Assembly (NCBI RefSeq): GCF_902459615.1
Contig: NZ_CABPSA010000004.1
Span: 124,001-188,000 of the forward strand
Origin: Pandoraea commovens
Lineage (GTDB): Bacteria; Pseudomonadota; Gammaproteobacteria; Burkholderiales; Burkholderiaceae
Direction of reading: 5' to 3'
DNA length: 64,000 bases
Shown: piece by piece, positions 9,493-18,785 of the stretch
Layout: each line of letters starts with the position of its first letter
Position numbering within the stretch: position 1 is the first letter of the stretch
The notes under the pieces: model-generated
Told to the model about the DNA's origin: nothing
Databases searched by the model: none
What the model saw: only the letters and a program-made list of their open reading frames with translations
Program-made: the position numbers and the translations under genes

Positions 9493-10392
9493 TTATTCAC
9501 CTTGATGGGTGCCCGCCTGTTCGATGACCCAGTTGCGAAACGCCACGCATTCGGGGTGCGGCTCGATGTCGGGGGCGCTGATCAGCCAGTACGCGCCTTG
9601 CGATTGCGTGGTGACGTCGTGCGCGGGGACGAGGATGCCGTTCGCGAGATACTCGTCGACCAGCGGGCGGCGTCCGATCACGATGCCAAGCCCCGCCATG
9701 GCCGCCTCGAATGCCAGTTGGATGCTGTCGAAACTCAGCCCGCCCCGGGTATCGAAGTTGTCGATGCCTGCGCCTTCGGCCCAGACCTGCCAATCTTCGC
9801 TGGCGCTGCTCACGTGAATGCGAGTCGTCTCGCTCAGATTGACAGTGCCGTCCTCACGGGCGTGCATCGCGAGATAGGCCGGGCTGCACACGGGGACGAA
9901 CCGTTCGCCGAACAGGCGGTGCCATGTGTCGCTGGCGACGGGCGCGCGTGAGAGGCGGATGGCGAAGTCGAAGCCGTCGGTGGGAAAGCCGACCTGGCGG
10001 CGCGAGGTGTCGACGGTGATGTCGACGCCGGGCATGCGACGCATGAACATGTCCAGACGCGGCAGCAGCCAGCGTGAGGCGAGAGTGGGGGCGCAGGTGA
10101 TGGCGATGGCGCGGGAGGCGTCCGGGGTCGGCAGACGTCGTGTGCCGGTGAGCAGCAGCGAGAACGCCTCGGTCACGTACGCGAGATAGTCCACGCCTTC
10201 CGGCGTGAGCGTCAGCCCTTGCGGCGAGCGCGTGAAGAGCGCCACGCCCAGCGTCTGCTCCAGTCCGACAATGCCGTGGCTGACTGCACTCGGGGTGAGA
10301 TGCAGTTCGGCGGCGGCACGTTTGAAACTCTGATGGCGTCCCGCCGCTTCGAACAGGCGCAGGGCGGACAACGGTGGCAGACGTGGCGGCAT
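9493..10392 (-). CDS. LysR family transcriptional regulator (GcvA-like)
   Basis: A 299-residue LysR-type regulator. The N-terminal winged helix-turn-helix (about residues 5-63) reads LSALRLFEAAGRHQSFKRAA, then HLTPSAVSHGIVGLEQ, a pattern typical of the GcvA/AmpR subgroup. The remaining residues are the effector-binding domain. I chose the ATG at 10392 because it places the conserved LPPLSALRLFEAAG at the very N-terminus; an upstream in-frame start would add 37 residues without homology-like character. The MFS gene lies 79 bp downstream on the same strand, and the LysE gene diverges upstream; either is a plausible target. Confidence 0.9.
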   Translation of the reverse strand: MPPRLPPLSALRLFEAAGRHQSFKRAAAELHLTPSAVSHGIVGLEQTLGVALFTRSPQGLTLTPEGVDYLAYVTEAFSLLLTGTRRLPTPDASRAIAITCAPTLASRWLLPRLDMFMRRMPGVDITVDTSRRQVGFPTDGFDFAIRLSRAPVASDTWHRLFGERFVPVCSPAYLAMHAREDGTVNLSETTRIHVSSASEDWQVWAEGAGIDNFDTRGGLSFDSIQLAFEAAMAGLGIVIGRRPLVDEYLANGILVPAHDVTTQSQGAYWLISAPDIEPHPECVAFRNWVIEQAGTHQGE

Positions 10393-10737
10393 GGAATCAG
10401 TGTCGAGCGTTCGATGAGTGCCTTTGCGCGCTTGGAGAGTAACGAGTCGGGCGCACGAGACGGCGGCTTCGAGTGGTCGTTCGGATGACGTCGATTCTCG
10501 CACGACGTTGGCGCGTGTGGTGCGTCTGGCGGCTTTTCACGGTGTGGCGTGACGTCGAGCGACGCGCCGCAATGCGCAGCGCGGCTCAACTGTTACGGTG
10601 TGCGACCGGTACAGGCCCGTGCGGATTCGGTGAAGTGTATCGGGTGTGCGTCGGTACGCGTGTCTATGCTGTCACACCGCGTCTTTCTCGCGTGTTCGCA
10701 GGATGCGGCACCGGCGCGGCGTTTCAGATCGACGACT
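10393..10737. other. Divergent intergenic region, LysR / LysE
   Basis: A 345-bp region between the divergent LysR regulator and the LysE-type exporter. Frames crossing it appear to be extensions of the flanking genes. LysR proteins commonly bind such regions, but I see no clear T-N11-A palindrome that I would mark as the operator. Confidence 0.4.
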
Positions 10738-11337
10738 ATGACGACCGAACAACTTCTGGCTTTCTGCGCCTTCGCTGTCATCACGCTGGTGACGCCCGGA
10801 CCCAACAACATGATGGTGCTCGCCTCGGGGCTGAATTACGGCTTCGTGCGCACGCTGCCGCATCTCGCGGGCATCGCCTTCGGTTTCGCGCTGATGGTGT
10901 TCCTGACCGGTGCGGGCCTGCATACGGTTTTCGTGCGCTTCCCGGTCATCCATACGGTGCTGAAGTACGTTGGCGCGGCGTATCTGCTGTGGCTTGCGTG
11001 GCATCTGGCGCGCTCGGGGCCGATGGACGACGAGCGCCGGGGTCGCGAGCGCCCGATGGGCTTCGTCGGCGCGGCGGCATTCCAGTGGGTGAACCCGAAG
11101 GCGTGGGTCATGGCCGTAGGCGCGATCAGCACGTATTTGCCCAACGCGTCGCATTTGCCCGACGTCGCTTTGCTCGCTGTGATCTACGGCATCCTCGGCG
11201 CGCCGTGCATTGGGCTGTGGGCGGGATTCGGCGTGGCGATGCGCCGCGTGTTGACGGACGCGCGTTCGGTGCGCATCTTCAACGGCGTGGCGGCGGCGCT
11301 GCTCGTCGCTTCTCTGTATCCGATTCTGGTCGATTGA
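10738..11337 (+). CDS. LysE family translocator (RhtB-type amino acid exporter)
   Basis: A 199-residue inner-membrane exporter with about six hydrophobic helices. The N-terminal signature LVTPGPNNMMVLASG is characteristic of the LysE/RhtB superfamily, whose members export amino acids such as lysine, threonine and homoserine or leucine. A second family-typical stretch is FQWVNPKAWVMAVGAI near residue 120. The ATG at 10738 fits the usual start of the family, a few residues before the first helix; the frame stays open upstream but that part is not membrane-like. It is divergent from the LysR gene, a common regulator-exporter pair. Confidence 0.9.
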   Translation: MTTEQLLAFCAFAVITLVTPGPNNMMVLASGLNYGFVRTLPHLAGIAFGFALMVFLTGAGLHTVFVRFPVIHTVLKYVGAAYLLWLAWHLARSGPMDDERRGRERPMGFVGAAAFQWVNPKAWVMAVGAISTYLPNASHLPDVALLAVIYGILGAPCIGLWAGFGVAMRRVLTDARSVRIFNGVAAALLVASLYPILVD

Positions 11338-11422
11338 CGGAATTCACCCGGTAATTCCATCGCTAAATCCATCGTTATACTGACGGTTCTTGCGTACCCT
11401 TCCCCCAATGTGAGGTATCGCC

Positions 11423-12502
11423 ATGCCCCGTAAGTTCGTCAGGACGTTGCCGTGTCTCGTTGCTGCGGCAACGCTCGCCTTGTCTCCCCTGTCGTCGCTG
11501 GCCTGTACCCGTGTGGTCTATCTCGGTGCGAACGACGATGTCATTACTGCTCGTTCGATGGACTGGAAGCAGGACGTCGCGACCAACCTGTATGTGCTGC
11601 CCCGGGGCATTGCACGTGCGGGGGAGGCCGGGCCGAACTCCATCCGCTGGACGGCGAAGTACGGCAGTGTCGTGGCGACCGGTTACGACGTGTCGACGAC
11701 CGACGGCGTCAATGAGAAAGGTTTGTCGGCGCAACTGTTGTGGCTCGTGGAGTCGCAGTATCCGAAGTTCGACAAGGATTCCAAGCCGGGTTTGACGATT
11801 GCCGCGTGGGCGCAGTACGTTCTGGACAATTTCGCGACGGTCGCGGAGGCCGTCTCGGCGTTGGAGAAGAAGCCGTTCACGGTTGTGACGGATAACGTGC
11901 CGGGCGAGGATCGGCTCACGACGCTGCATTTGTCGATGTCGGACAGGACGGGCGACAGCGCCATCGTCGAATACATCAATGGTCGGCAGGTGATTCATCA
12001 CGGCAAGCAGTATCAGGTGATGACGAACTCGCCGACGTTCGACGAGCAGCTTGCGTTGAACGCGTACTGGACGCAGATCGGTGGCACGACGTTTCTGCCA
12101 GGGACCAACCGCGCGTCGGACCGTTTTGCGCGGGCGTCGTTTTACGTCAATGCGATTCCGAAGAGCGAAGATCCGGTGGAAGCGCTGGCGAGCATGTTCG
12201 GCGTGATTCGCAATGCATCGGTGCCGTTCGGCATTACGACGCCGGGGCAGCCGAATATCTCGTCAACGCGCTGGCGAACCGTTGTCGATCACAAGCGCAT
12301 GCTTTATTTCTTCGAGTCGGCGCTCACACCGAATACGTTCTGGGTGGATCTCAACAAGGTCGACTTTTCGGCCGGTGCGCCAGTCAAGCGCCTTGATCTC
12401 GGGAAAGACCAACGCAATACGTTCAGTGGGGAAGTTTCCGCTAGTTTCAAAGCTGCGCCGCCGTTCCCGTTTCTTGGGTTGAAGTCTGGCAAGGCGGGGT
12501 GA
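11423..12502 (+). CDS. Linear amide C-N hydrolase (choloylglycine hydrolase / penicillin acylase family)
   Basis: A secreted Ntn-type amidase of 359 residues. A signal peptide (residues 1-27) ends in SSLA, directly before Cys28 in ACTRVVY. In this family the exposed N-terminal Cys is the catalytic nucleophile. Other family marks are the ITARSMDW segment soon after it and the DGVNEKGLSAQLLWL stretch near residue 95. Members hydrolyse bile salts, penicillin V or N-acyl homoserine lactones. In a Gram-negative non-gut organism an acyl-homoserine lactone or other N-acyl amino compound is plausible, but this is inference. It is a single gene followed by a terminator. Confidence 0.9.
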   Translation: MPRKFVRTLPCLVAAATLALSPLSSLACTRVVYLGANDDVITARSMDWKQDVATNLYVLPRGIARAGEAGPNSIRWTAKYGSVVATGYDVSTTDGVNEKGLSAQLLWLVESQYPKFDKDSKPGLTIAAWAQYVLDNFATVAEAVSALEKKPFTVVTDNVPGEDRLTTLHLSMSDRTGDSAIVEYINGRQVIHHGKQYQVMTNSPTFDEQLALNAYWTQIGGTTFLPGTNRASDRFARASFYVNAIPKSEDPVEALASMFGVIRNASVPFGITTPGQPNISSTRWRTVVDHKRMLYFFESALTPNTFWVDLNKVDFSAGAPVKRLDLGKDQRNTFSGEVSASFKAAPPFPFLGLKSGKAG

Positions 12503-12540
12503 GGGCGCTGAGAGATCGGCGAGCCGAACGTAGAAATGAA

Positions 12541-12564
12541 AAACGGGCCCGAAGGCCCGTTTTT
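12541..12564 (+). terminator. Rho-independent terminator
   Basis: A 7-bp stem, ACGGGCC (12543-12549) with GGCCCGT (12554-12560), tetraloop CGAA, and T residues on the 3' side. The A run on the 5' side makes it partly bidirectional. It ends the amidase transcript and may also stop transcripts leaving ssrA. Confidence 0.88.
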
Positions 12565-12608
12565 ACTTGGGTTTGACCGTCTTTCGTTGTCGTCGACGAT
12601 CAGAATAT

Positions 12609-12978
12609 TGGTGGAGCCGGCGGGGATCGAACCCGCGTCCGCAAGCACTCTACGACCAGTTCTACATACTTAGTTCTGTCATTTGATTTAACTGTTTTGT
12701 CGCGGACGAACACGCTACGCAACAGCGATTCACTAAATTTTCGACCTTGGCGTCGTGACGCCGCAAAGGCTTAACTGACGTATATGACCTCTGGCGGTAT
12801 TGCTACCGGTCTTGCGACACTAGTCCGTCAGTGAACTAGGCAGAGGACGGCGGCCCTTAGGCTGCCAGTGCGAACGTTTCGTCGTTTGCAGTTACGTTTT
12901 TCCCATTGATTAACGAGGTGACGGGTCCTCGGTATGCCCTGCATCGCTTTATACCCACGTCGAAACCATGTCGGCCCC
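12609..12978 (-). ncRNA. ssrA: Transfer-messenger RNA (tmRNA)
   Basis: A 370-nt tmRNA that rescues stalled ribosomes together with SmpB. The 5' end GGGGCCGACATGG pairs with the 3' end CGGCTCCA-CCA as a 7-bp acceptor stem (one G-U). The T-arm GCGGGTTCGATCCCCGC and an encoded CCA end are present. The resume codon GCA and ten-residue tag ANDETFALAA with a TAA stop lie at 12857-12889 (complement). Tag and length fit beta-proteobacterial tmRNA. A CATAAT -10-like hexamer lies at 12992-12997, so its promoter overlaps the 3' end of the next gene upstream. Confidence 0.98.
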
Positions 12979-13008
12979 AGTGGAATGGTCGATTATGACA
13001 CAAATGCC

Positions 13009-16000
13009 TCACTTCAGTGCGAAGTCGACACGCGTGGTGGCTCCCTTGTCCTTGATGCCGTCCGCGTTCAGCTTCGGCGCCACCACGAACAGCCGGTCAG
13101 ACGCGATCTTGCCGTCCAGCCATGACCGCACCCGCTGGGCACGGCGCTCGGCCAGCGCCCGCAGATCGTCGTCGCCCACCTTGACGTTCGTCTCCATGAG
13201 CTTCTCCATCTCGTCATCCGGCAGCGACTTGGTGAGTCCGATCATGTTGCGCGGCTTCGCGAAGTCGGCCGCCTTGTAGGCAGCAGTGAGGTACTTGCTA
13301 CGTTCCTCCGGCGTCACCTTCACACTGTCGACATCGATGCTCTCGCCCTTGCCAACCATCGCCTTGACCTTCTGCGCCTTGATGGCACGCTCGACCGCCA
13401 CGCTACGCAAGCCGTCGGTGTCCTTGGCGGGGTCTACGCGACCTACGATGTCCAGCTTCAGCGCTTCGCGATCATTCAGCGCCTTGACCAGCGTTTCGAG
13501 ACGCTTTTCGTCGTCAGGCAACAGACGCGCACTTCCCGGGGCGAATTCGACGTACCCCAGCTCCTGCTCGCCACCGCCGAATGCGGACGCCAACAAGCTG
13601 AACGGTGCTGTGGCCGCCTTGACGATCAGGTTCACGAACGCCCGGAAAATCACGCCGCCGAGGCTGAACTGCGGATCGTCCAGCGAGCCGGAAATCGGAA
13701 TATCGACGTCGATTTCACCGCGCGAGTTCTTCAGCAACGACACCGCCAGACGCACCGGCAGGTTGGTCGCCGTCGGGCTATCCACACGATCGCCGAACGT
13801 CAACTGATCGATGAAGATGTGGTTGTTCGCGGTCAGCTTCGCCTGATCGAGCAAATAGTGCACGTCGACCGTGAGCTTGCCCTTTTCGATGGGATAACCC
13901 GCGTATTTCGTGGAGTACGGCGTGAGGTTGGTCAGCTCGATGCCGTCCGCCTTCGCGCCGAGATCCACGAACGCCATCGGCGCCAGCGGGTTGATCTTGC
14001 CGTTGATATTGATCGGCGCGTTGCGGTTCACCTTGCCCTGCAACGCCACTTCGGCAGGCTCGGTGGTGGCGGTGCCAAAAGCGCCGATCCGTCCGCCGAT
14101 ATCCGTCAGATTGGCTGTGTAGTTCGGCTTGACGAAGTTGTCTGTGAAGTTGATGTTGCCGCCTTGCAGCGTGATACGTCCGATGTGGACGTCCGCAGGC
14201 AGCGCCTTGCCCGCGCCGTAGCCGGGGCCACGTTCGGCCGTCGTCTTGCCGGGCGATTGCTCCTTCTTCTCGACCTCCGTCGGCTGCCCGGCTTCTACCG
14301 CTGAAGCCGCCGCATCGAGCGGAGGCTTTGCTGCGGACGCCGCATCCAGCGGTATGCCTTCATTGGCGCGCGTGAGCGAGCGGGGCGCCTGGTTATTGCC
14401 CACCACGTCGGCCAGATTCAGACGACCGTTCGCATTGATGATCAGACGCGCGTAAAAGCGCGACAGTGCAATGCTGCCCAACTGGACGTTCGGCTTGCCG
14501 CTGCCCACCGCCAGATTGATCTGTTGCACCGCCAACGCATTCCAGCGCACGAAGTCGTCCGTCGTCACCTTGTCCAGCAGGCGTACGTTGCCGAGCGTGG
14601 CGTCACCGCGATACGTCACTTGCGGGGTGTCGCCCTTCATCGCGAAGGTGGCGCGTCCGTTGCTGGAGAGCAGGGCGCTCGCGATGCTCGCGTTCAGTTC
14701 GTCGCTCATGTACGAATCGAACGCAGCCAGATCGAGCTGCTGGGTCTTGACCTGAAGATCGCCGGATAACGGCTGCGGCGTGACGTTACCCGTCGCGTTG
14801 AGCGAGCCCTTTTTGTTAAGCGTGCCGCTCACCTCAAGCTGCAACGGCTTGGTCATGTCTTGCGACGCGCCCTGGACCTTGATGTTGAGCGGTGCGAACT
14901 TCGCATTGATCGGACGGCCTTTGACCGCGCGATCTTCAAACCCGATGCTCGCGTTCTCGACCGAGACTTTGCCGACCTTCCACTGCCATCCGCCCGCGGC
15001 TTGCGCACTCGATGCAGGAGCTTTGCCAGACGTACGCCGACCGCGTTCGGTGCCGACGCGGGCGCTGATGCCGCTGCCGCCGCTTGCGGACGCCTTCGGC
15101 TGGCCGTCGCCGGTCAGCGCCAGCAGGTTGATCTTGCCGTCCTTGTCGCGGCGTGCGGCTATGTCCAATCCGCTGACCGTCACTTCGTCCACGACCGCCT
15201 GACGGGCACCAAGGTCGAAGTGCGAGAGCTTCGCCTGCGCCTTGGCCAGCTTCACCGGGGCATCGCCCTTCTGGCCGGTCAGCCACTCGATCTTTTCCAG
15301 CGTCGCCGTGGCGGGTGCGATCTGCACATTGGGTTGCTTGTCGGGGGCAAACGCGGCATTGAACGTTGCTTGCGCACCCACCGTACCGCTCTTCAGGTCG
15401 CCAGCGAGAGCGCCTTGTGCAAACGGCAGCAGCGGCGCGAGCGCGATCGACTGTGCGTCCAGTTCCCCGCTGGCGTTATACGCAGGCAGGCTGAACTGAC
15501 CGTGCGCCTTGAGCGAGCCACCGCTTTGGACGCCCAGCGACGCATCGTAAGTTGCGGGGTCCTTACCCAGCGTAGAAAACTGTTTCACGCCGAGCTGGAC
15601 GTTCTCCAGCGCAATGCTCGCGGGCTTTGCGCCGCGCTCATCGGTGAAACGCAGCTTGCTGTTCACCAGAGAAACCTCGCCGACGAGCAGGTCGAGCGGC
15701 AACGGTTGCGCTGCGGCCGCAGCCTTCGCCTGCGCGGCTTCAGCCGCCGATGCGGGCGTGGCAGGGCGTGCCGTTTGTTCGGCAGCCACCTTCGGTGCGG
15801 ACTTTGCCGCTTCGCTCGCCTTGGGCGATGCCGCCGCTTCGTCGACCGCTTTGCCGACAGCCTTCAGCACCGGCCGTTGCGGCAGCAGGGCTTTTACGAC
15901 GTTGATCGACCCGTCCTTCTCCATCGTGACATGCTGGTCGAGGCCATCGATCCGTATGCTGTCGACGTGATAGATGTTGCTCAGCGGTTCGACCTTGCCC

Positions 16001-16995
16001 AGCTTGACGTCAATTTGTTTGACCGCAACGAGCGGTGAGCCGTTAGCTTCGTTGACCACTGCGTCAGCCAACCCCGCAGTTCCCGTCAGGACTACGTGGT
16101 TGCCGTCCTTGTCTCGCGTAAAGCGCAGTTTCAGATCGGTGCTGATCGCACCGCTCTTGATTTGCGCGGGAACGGTCATGGGCGCGTAACCGAGGTACTT
16201 CGGCACGTCGAGCCGGTCGAGCTTGATGTCGACGGTCGACTCCAGCGAGTCGGCAAACGGCTTGGTCTGTCCTGAGATATGCAGCGGCGAGCCGTCGATG
16301 GACGCCTGCAGCAACGGCTGTACGAAGATATCGGTGTCGGCCGGCAGGTTGGCAATAAATGGCACGCCGACCTGCAGATTGTCGACAACGTGCTTTTCGT
16401 TCTGATAAGCATCGTCGATGCGAATCGTGCCGTTCTTGATCTGTACGTTGTTCAGTGCAAAGCGCGCAGGCTTCGATGGTTCGGGCGAGGGCGGACCGGA
16501 CGTCGCGCGATCGATGATGTCCGAGAAGTTGAACCGCTGCGGCGCGGTGCGCACGATGTTCACGACGGGCGTGTCGACGTACAACTCGCCGATCACCGGG
16601 GCAAAGCGGAATAGCGAGCTCCACGAGGCGTTCACCCGCAATTCGCCGATATCGACGAACGGTTGGCCGGGTGTCTTGTCGCCGATATGCACCTGATGCA
16701 GATCGAGACGCAGCGTGTATGGATTGAAACTGACGTCGCCGACGCTCACCGGCCGTTCCAGATAAGCGGAGAGTTTGTCGACGGCGTAATGCTTGAGCAC
16801 GGCCGGCACCGTAAAGTAGCCGACCACCCCAAATACGGCGATGATCCCTGCGGCCCATAGCCCGGTCTTGCGTGCGCGGCGGCGCACGTCCGGGTCGCGT
16901 CCAAGCGCTTGCGCGCGGGCGAGGCCTTGCTGAACGCGGGTGCTGCCTGCGGGGGGAGTTTTTGAGGGTTCGCGATCGTTCGCTTGTTCGGCCAT
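13009..16995 (-). CDS. AsmA-like DUF748 domain protein, envelope protein
   Basis: A very long (1328 aa) envelope protein. A single membrane helix near residues 43-65 (WAAGIIAVFGVVGYFTVPAV) anchors it in the inner membrane. It is followed by repeated AsmA/TamB-type beta-rich stretches that alternate with Ala/Lys/Pro-rich linkers (for example near residues 405-450 and 905-950). The last 200 residues begin VEFAPGSARLLPDDEKRL, which resembles an OmpA-like peptidoglycan-associated fold, as is usual for DUF748 proteins. AsmA-like proteins are thought to move phospholipids between membranes. The ATG at 16995 has a good upstream ACGGGAG; a longer start at 17055 is unlikely. Confidence 0.88.
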   Translation of the reverse strand: MAEQANDREPSKTPPAGSTRVQQGLARAQALGRDPDVRRRARKTGLWAAGIIAVFGVVGYFTVPAVLKHYAVDKLSAYLERPVSVGDVSFNPYTLRLDLHQVHIGDKTPGQPFVDIGELRVNASWSSLFRFAPVIGELYVDTPVVNIVRTAPQRFNFSDIIDRATSGPPSPEPSKPARFALNNVQIKNGTIRIDDAYQNEKHVVDNLQVGVPFIANLPADTDIFVQPLLQASIDGSPLHISGQTKPFADSLESTVDIKLDRLDVPKYLGYAPMTVPAQIKSGAISTDLKLRFTRDKDGNHVVLTGTAGLADAVVNEANGSPLVAVKQIDVKLGKVEPLSNIYHVDSIRIDGLDQHVTMEKDGSINVVKALLPQRPVLKAVGKAVDEAAASPKASEAAKSAPKVAAEQTARPATPASAAEAAQAKAAAAAQPLPLDLLVGEVSLVNSKLRFTDERGAKPASIALENVQLGVKQFSTLGKDPATYDASLGVQSGGSLKAHGQFSLPAYNASGELDAQSIALAPLLPFAQGALAGDLKSGTVGAQATFNAAFAPDKQPNVQIAPATATLEKIEWLTGQKGDAPVKLAKAQAKLSHFDLGARQAVVDEVTVSGLDIAARRDKDGKINLLALTGDGQPKASASGGSGISARVGTERGRRTSGKAPASSAQAAGGWQWKVGKVSVENASIGFEDRAVKGRPINAKFAPLNIKVQGASQDMTKPLQLEVSGTLNKKGSLNATGNVTPQPLSGDLQVKTQQLDLAAFDSYMSDELNASIASALLSSNGRATFAMKGDTPQVTYRGDATLGNVRLLDKVTTDDFVRWNALAVQQINLAVGSGKPNVQLGSIALSRFYARLIINANGRLNLADVVGNNQAPRSLTRANEGIPLDAASAAKPPLDAAASAVEAGQPTEVEKKEQSPGKTTAERGPGYGAGKALPADVHIGRITLQGGNINFTDNFVKPNYTANLTDIGGRIGAFGTATTEPAEVALQGKVNRNAPININGKINPLAPMAFVDLGAKADGIELTNLTPYSTKYAGYPIEKGKLTVDVHYLLDQAKLTANNHIFIDQLTFGDRVDSPTATNLPVRLAVSLLKNSRGEIDVDIPISGSLDDPQFSLGGVIFRAFVNLIVKAATAPFSLLASAFGGGEQELGYVEFAPGSARLLPDDEKRLETLVKALNDREALKLDIVGRVDPAKDTDGLRSVAVERAIKAQKVKAMVGKGESIDVDSVKVTPEERSKYLTAAYKAADFAKPRNMIGLTKSLPDDEMEKLMETNVKVGDDDLRALAERRAQRVRSWLDGKIASDRLFVVAPKLNADGIKDKGATTRVDFALK

Positions 16996-17064
16996 GCGGT
17001 CTCCCGTAAGTAGCCTATGAAGCATACGCGGCGCCACCAAGGCGCGGCGGGACATTCCCAGAAC

Positions 17065-17083
17065 GCGCCGCGAGTTTCGCGGC
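17065..17083. other. GC-rich hairpin between gph and the AsmA-like gene
   Basis: A perfect 8-bp stem, CGCCGCGA (17065-17072) with TCGCGGCG (17076-17083), loop GTT. There is no T run on either side, so it is not a classical terminator; it may slow read-through from ubiG-gph. Confidence 0.45.
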
Positions 17084-17112
17084 GACGTCCTGGCAGGCGA
17101 AGGGGCGGCGGC

Positions 17113-17835
17113 TTACGCCAACGCCATCACCAGCGGGGCGATCGCGCCCGCGCGTTCGACGACAGCATCCGCCTGCCACTGAGCAGGCGCGAGCGAGTCG
17201 CCGCAATAACCGTAGGCCGCAGCAATCGTCGCCATTCCGGCCGCCTTGCCGGCCTGCACATCGCGAAGGTCGTCGCCAACGTACACGATGTGGGCAGGCG
17301 CAATGCCAATACGCTCGGCTGCGTAGAGCAGGGGCGCAGGGTGCGGCTTGCTATGCGGCGTCGTGTCGCCCGAGACGACGCAGGTTGCGCCGTCCGCGAG
17401 CCCGATCAGCTTGACTAGCGGATTGGTCAGGCGCGCGGCCTTGTTCGTCACGATGCCCCACGGCATGCCACGTTCGCTCAAGGCAGCGAGCAAGCCCGGG
17501 ATGCCTTCGAACAAGCGGCTTTGCACGCACAACGCGGCTTCGTAGTTGGCAAGGAATGCGTCTCTCAGCGCCGGGAAGGCCGCATCGTCGGGGGTCACGC
17601 CGAACGCGCTACCGATCAATCCGCGTGCACCATGTGACGCTTGCAGGCGCAACGTCTCGTAAGGGCCGGGCGGCAGACCACGATCGGTACGCACCTTGTT
17701 GACCGCGGCGACGAGATCGGGGGCCGTGTCGGCGAGTGTGCCGTCCAGATCGAACAGGACAGCACGAATCTCGCCGTGCAACAGCGTTGACGTGGCGTCG
17801 AAAGAGGAGGGGGCGCGGACGGGGGGCTCGAACAT
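17113..17835 (-). CDS. gph: Phosphoglycolate phosphatase (HAD family)
   Basis: A 240-residue HAD phosphatase that converts 2-phosphoglycolate to glycolate, removing the product of oxidative DNA 3'-end damage and photorespiratory-type side reactions. Motif I, VLFDLDGTLADTAPD, lies near residues 26-40 with the nucleophilic Asp. The motif II region is GIVTNK, and the motif III/IV region is KPHPAPLL then VYVGDDLRDVQAGKAAG. It follows ubiG with one nucleotide between the two genes, a ubiG-gph pairing common in proteobacteria, so the two are co-transcribed. Confidence 0.93.
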   Translation of the reverse strand: MFEPPVRAPSSFDATSTLLHGEIRAVLFDLDGTLADTAPDLVAAVNKVRTDRGLPPGPYETLRLQASHGARGLIGSAFGVTPDDAAFPALRDAFLANYEAALCVQSRLFEGIPGLLAALSERGMPWGIVTNKAARLTNPLVKLIGLADGATCVVSGDTTPHSKPHPAPLLYAAERIGIAPAHIVYVGDDLRDVQAGKAAGMATIAAAYGYCGDSLAPAQWQADAVVERAGAIAPLVMALA

Positions 17836-17836
17836 A

Positions 17837-18532
17837 TCAGGCGTCGCGGGTGCAAGCGACCATGTAGTTGACGTCGGTATCGCGATTGATCGCGTAACGT
17901 TTGCTGATCGGATTGTAGGTCAGGCCACGCATGTCGCGGATTGTCAGGCCGCTCGCACGGGTGAACGACGCCAACTCCGACGGGCGGATGAACTTGGCGT
18001 AATCGTGTGTGCCGCGCGGCAGCATCCGCAGTACGTACTCTGCACCGACCACGGCGAGCAGCCATGCCTTCGGATTGCGGTTGAGCGTGGAAAAGAACAC
18101 ATGACCGCCCGGTTTCACGAGTGTTGCGCACGCAGCGACGATCGATGCCGGCGACGGCACGTGTTCGAGCATTTCCATGCAGGTCACCACGTCGTACGTA
18201 CCTGCGTCACGCGCCGCGAGCGCTTCGGCGGCGATTTCTTCGTACTCAATGGAAAGGCCAGCTTCCAGGCTATGCAAATCGGCAACCCCGAGCGCCTTTT
18301 GCGACAAATCGATGCCTTTGACGCGTGCGCCCTGACGCGCCATCGATTCCGACAGAATGCCGCCACCGCAGCCGATGTCGAGCACGCGCTTGCCCTGCAG
18401 CTGGACGTGCTGTTCGATCCAGTCGAGGCGCAACGGGTTGATCTCGTGCAGCGGCTTGAATTCGCTGTGCGGATCCCACCAGCGGTGGGCCAATTCACTG
18501 AATTTATTGAGTTCTTGCGGGTCGGCGTTCAT
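17837..18532 (-). CDS. ubiG: Ubiquinone biosynthesis O-methyltransferase UbiG
   Basis: A 231-residue SAM-dependent methyltransferase that carries out both O-methylations in ubiquinone synthesis. The SAM-binding motif [16 protein letters not shown] is at about residues 50-65, with [11 protein letters not shown] at the N-terminus, a strong UbiG mark, and CMEMLEHVP in the middle. I chose the ATG at 18532 because it gives the family-typical [11 protein letters not shown] start; an in-frame start 46 codons upstream is spurious. It is the first gene of the ubiG-gph operon. Confidence 0.94.
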   Translation of the reverse strand: MNADPQELNKFSELAHRWWDPHSEFKPLHEINPLRLDWIEQHVQLQGKRVLDIGCGGGILSESMARQGARVKGIDLSQKALGVADLHSLEAGLSIEYEEIAAEALAARDAGTYDVVTCMEMLEHVPSPASIVAACATLVKPGGHVFFSTLNRNPKAWLLAVVGAEYVLRMLPRGTHDYAKFIRPSELASFTRASGLTIRDMRGLTYNPISKRYAINRDTDVNYMVACTRDA

Positions 18533-18785
18533 CACTTGCTCATAGACGTTGACGGCTCGGGCAGGCGGAATGCCGAGTGGCTGAGCGTGCCCTCCATGCC
18601 GGTTGGACGGCGGGCGCCGTCGAGATGGAGGAAGTATAACGAAGTGAGTGCGCCCATGTCCAAGGCGCAAGGCGTGGCGGGGCCGGACGGTGAGCGGTTT
18701 GGCGGCGGATTTGCGCCAGGCCGGGGTGACGCCCGATGACGAGCATCGCGTGCCACCCCGACGGCTCTCACCATCCGGCTTAAGC

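Noticed and set aside
12609-12680. A possible tRNA at this place
   Set aside because: The acceptor and T-arm belong to the tRNA-like end of tmRNA; no anticodon arm is present.
14860-16038. A 392-codon plus-strand frame opposite the AsmA-like gene
   Set aside because: Shadow frame; the minus-strand protein has a membrane anchor and consistent family features.
17065-17083. Hairpin after gph as a rho-independent terminator
   Set aside because: No T run on either strand.
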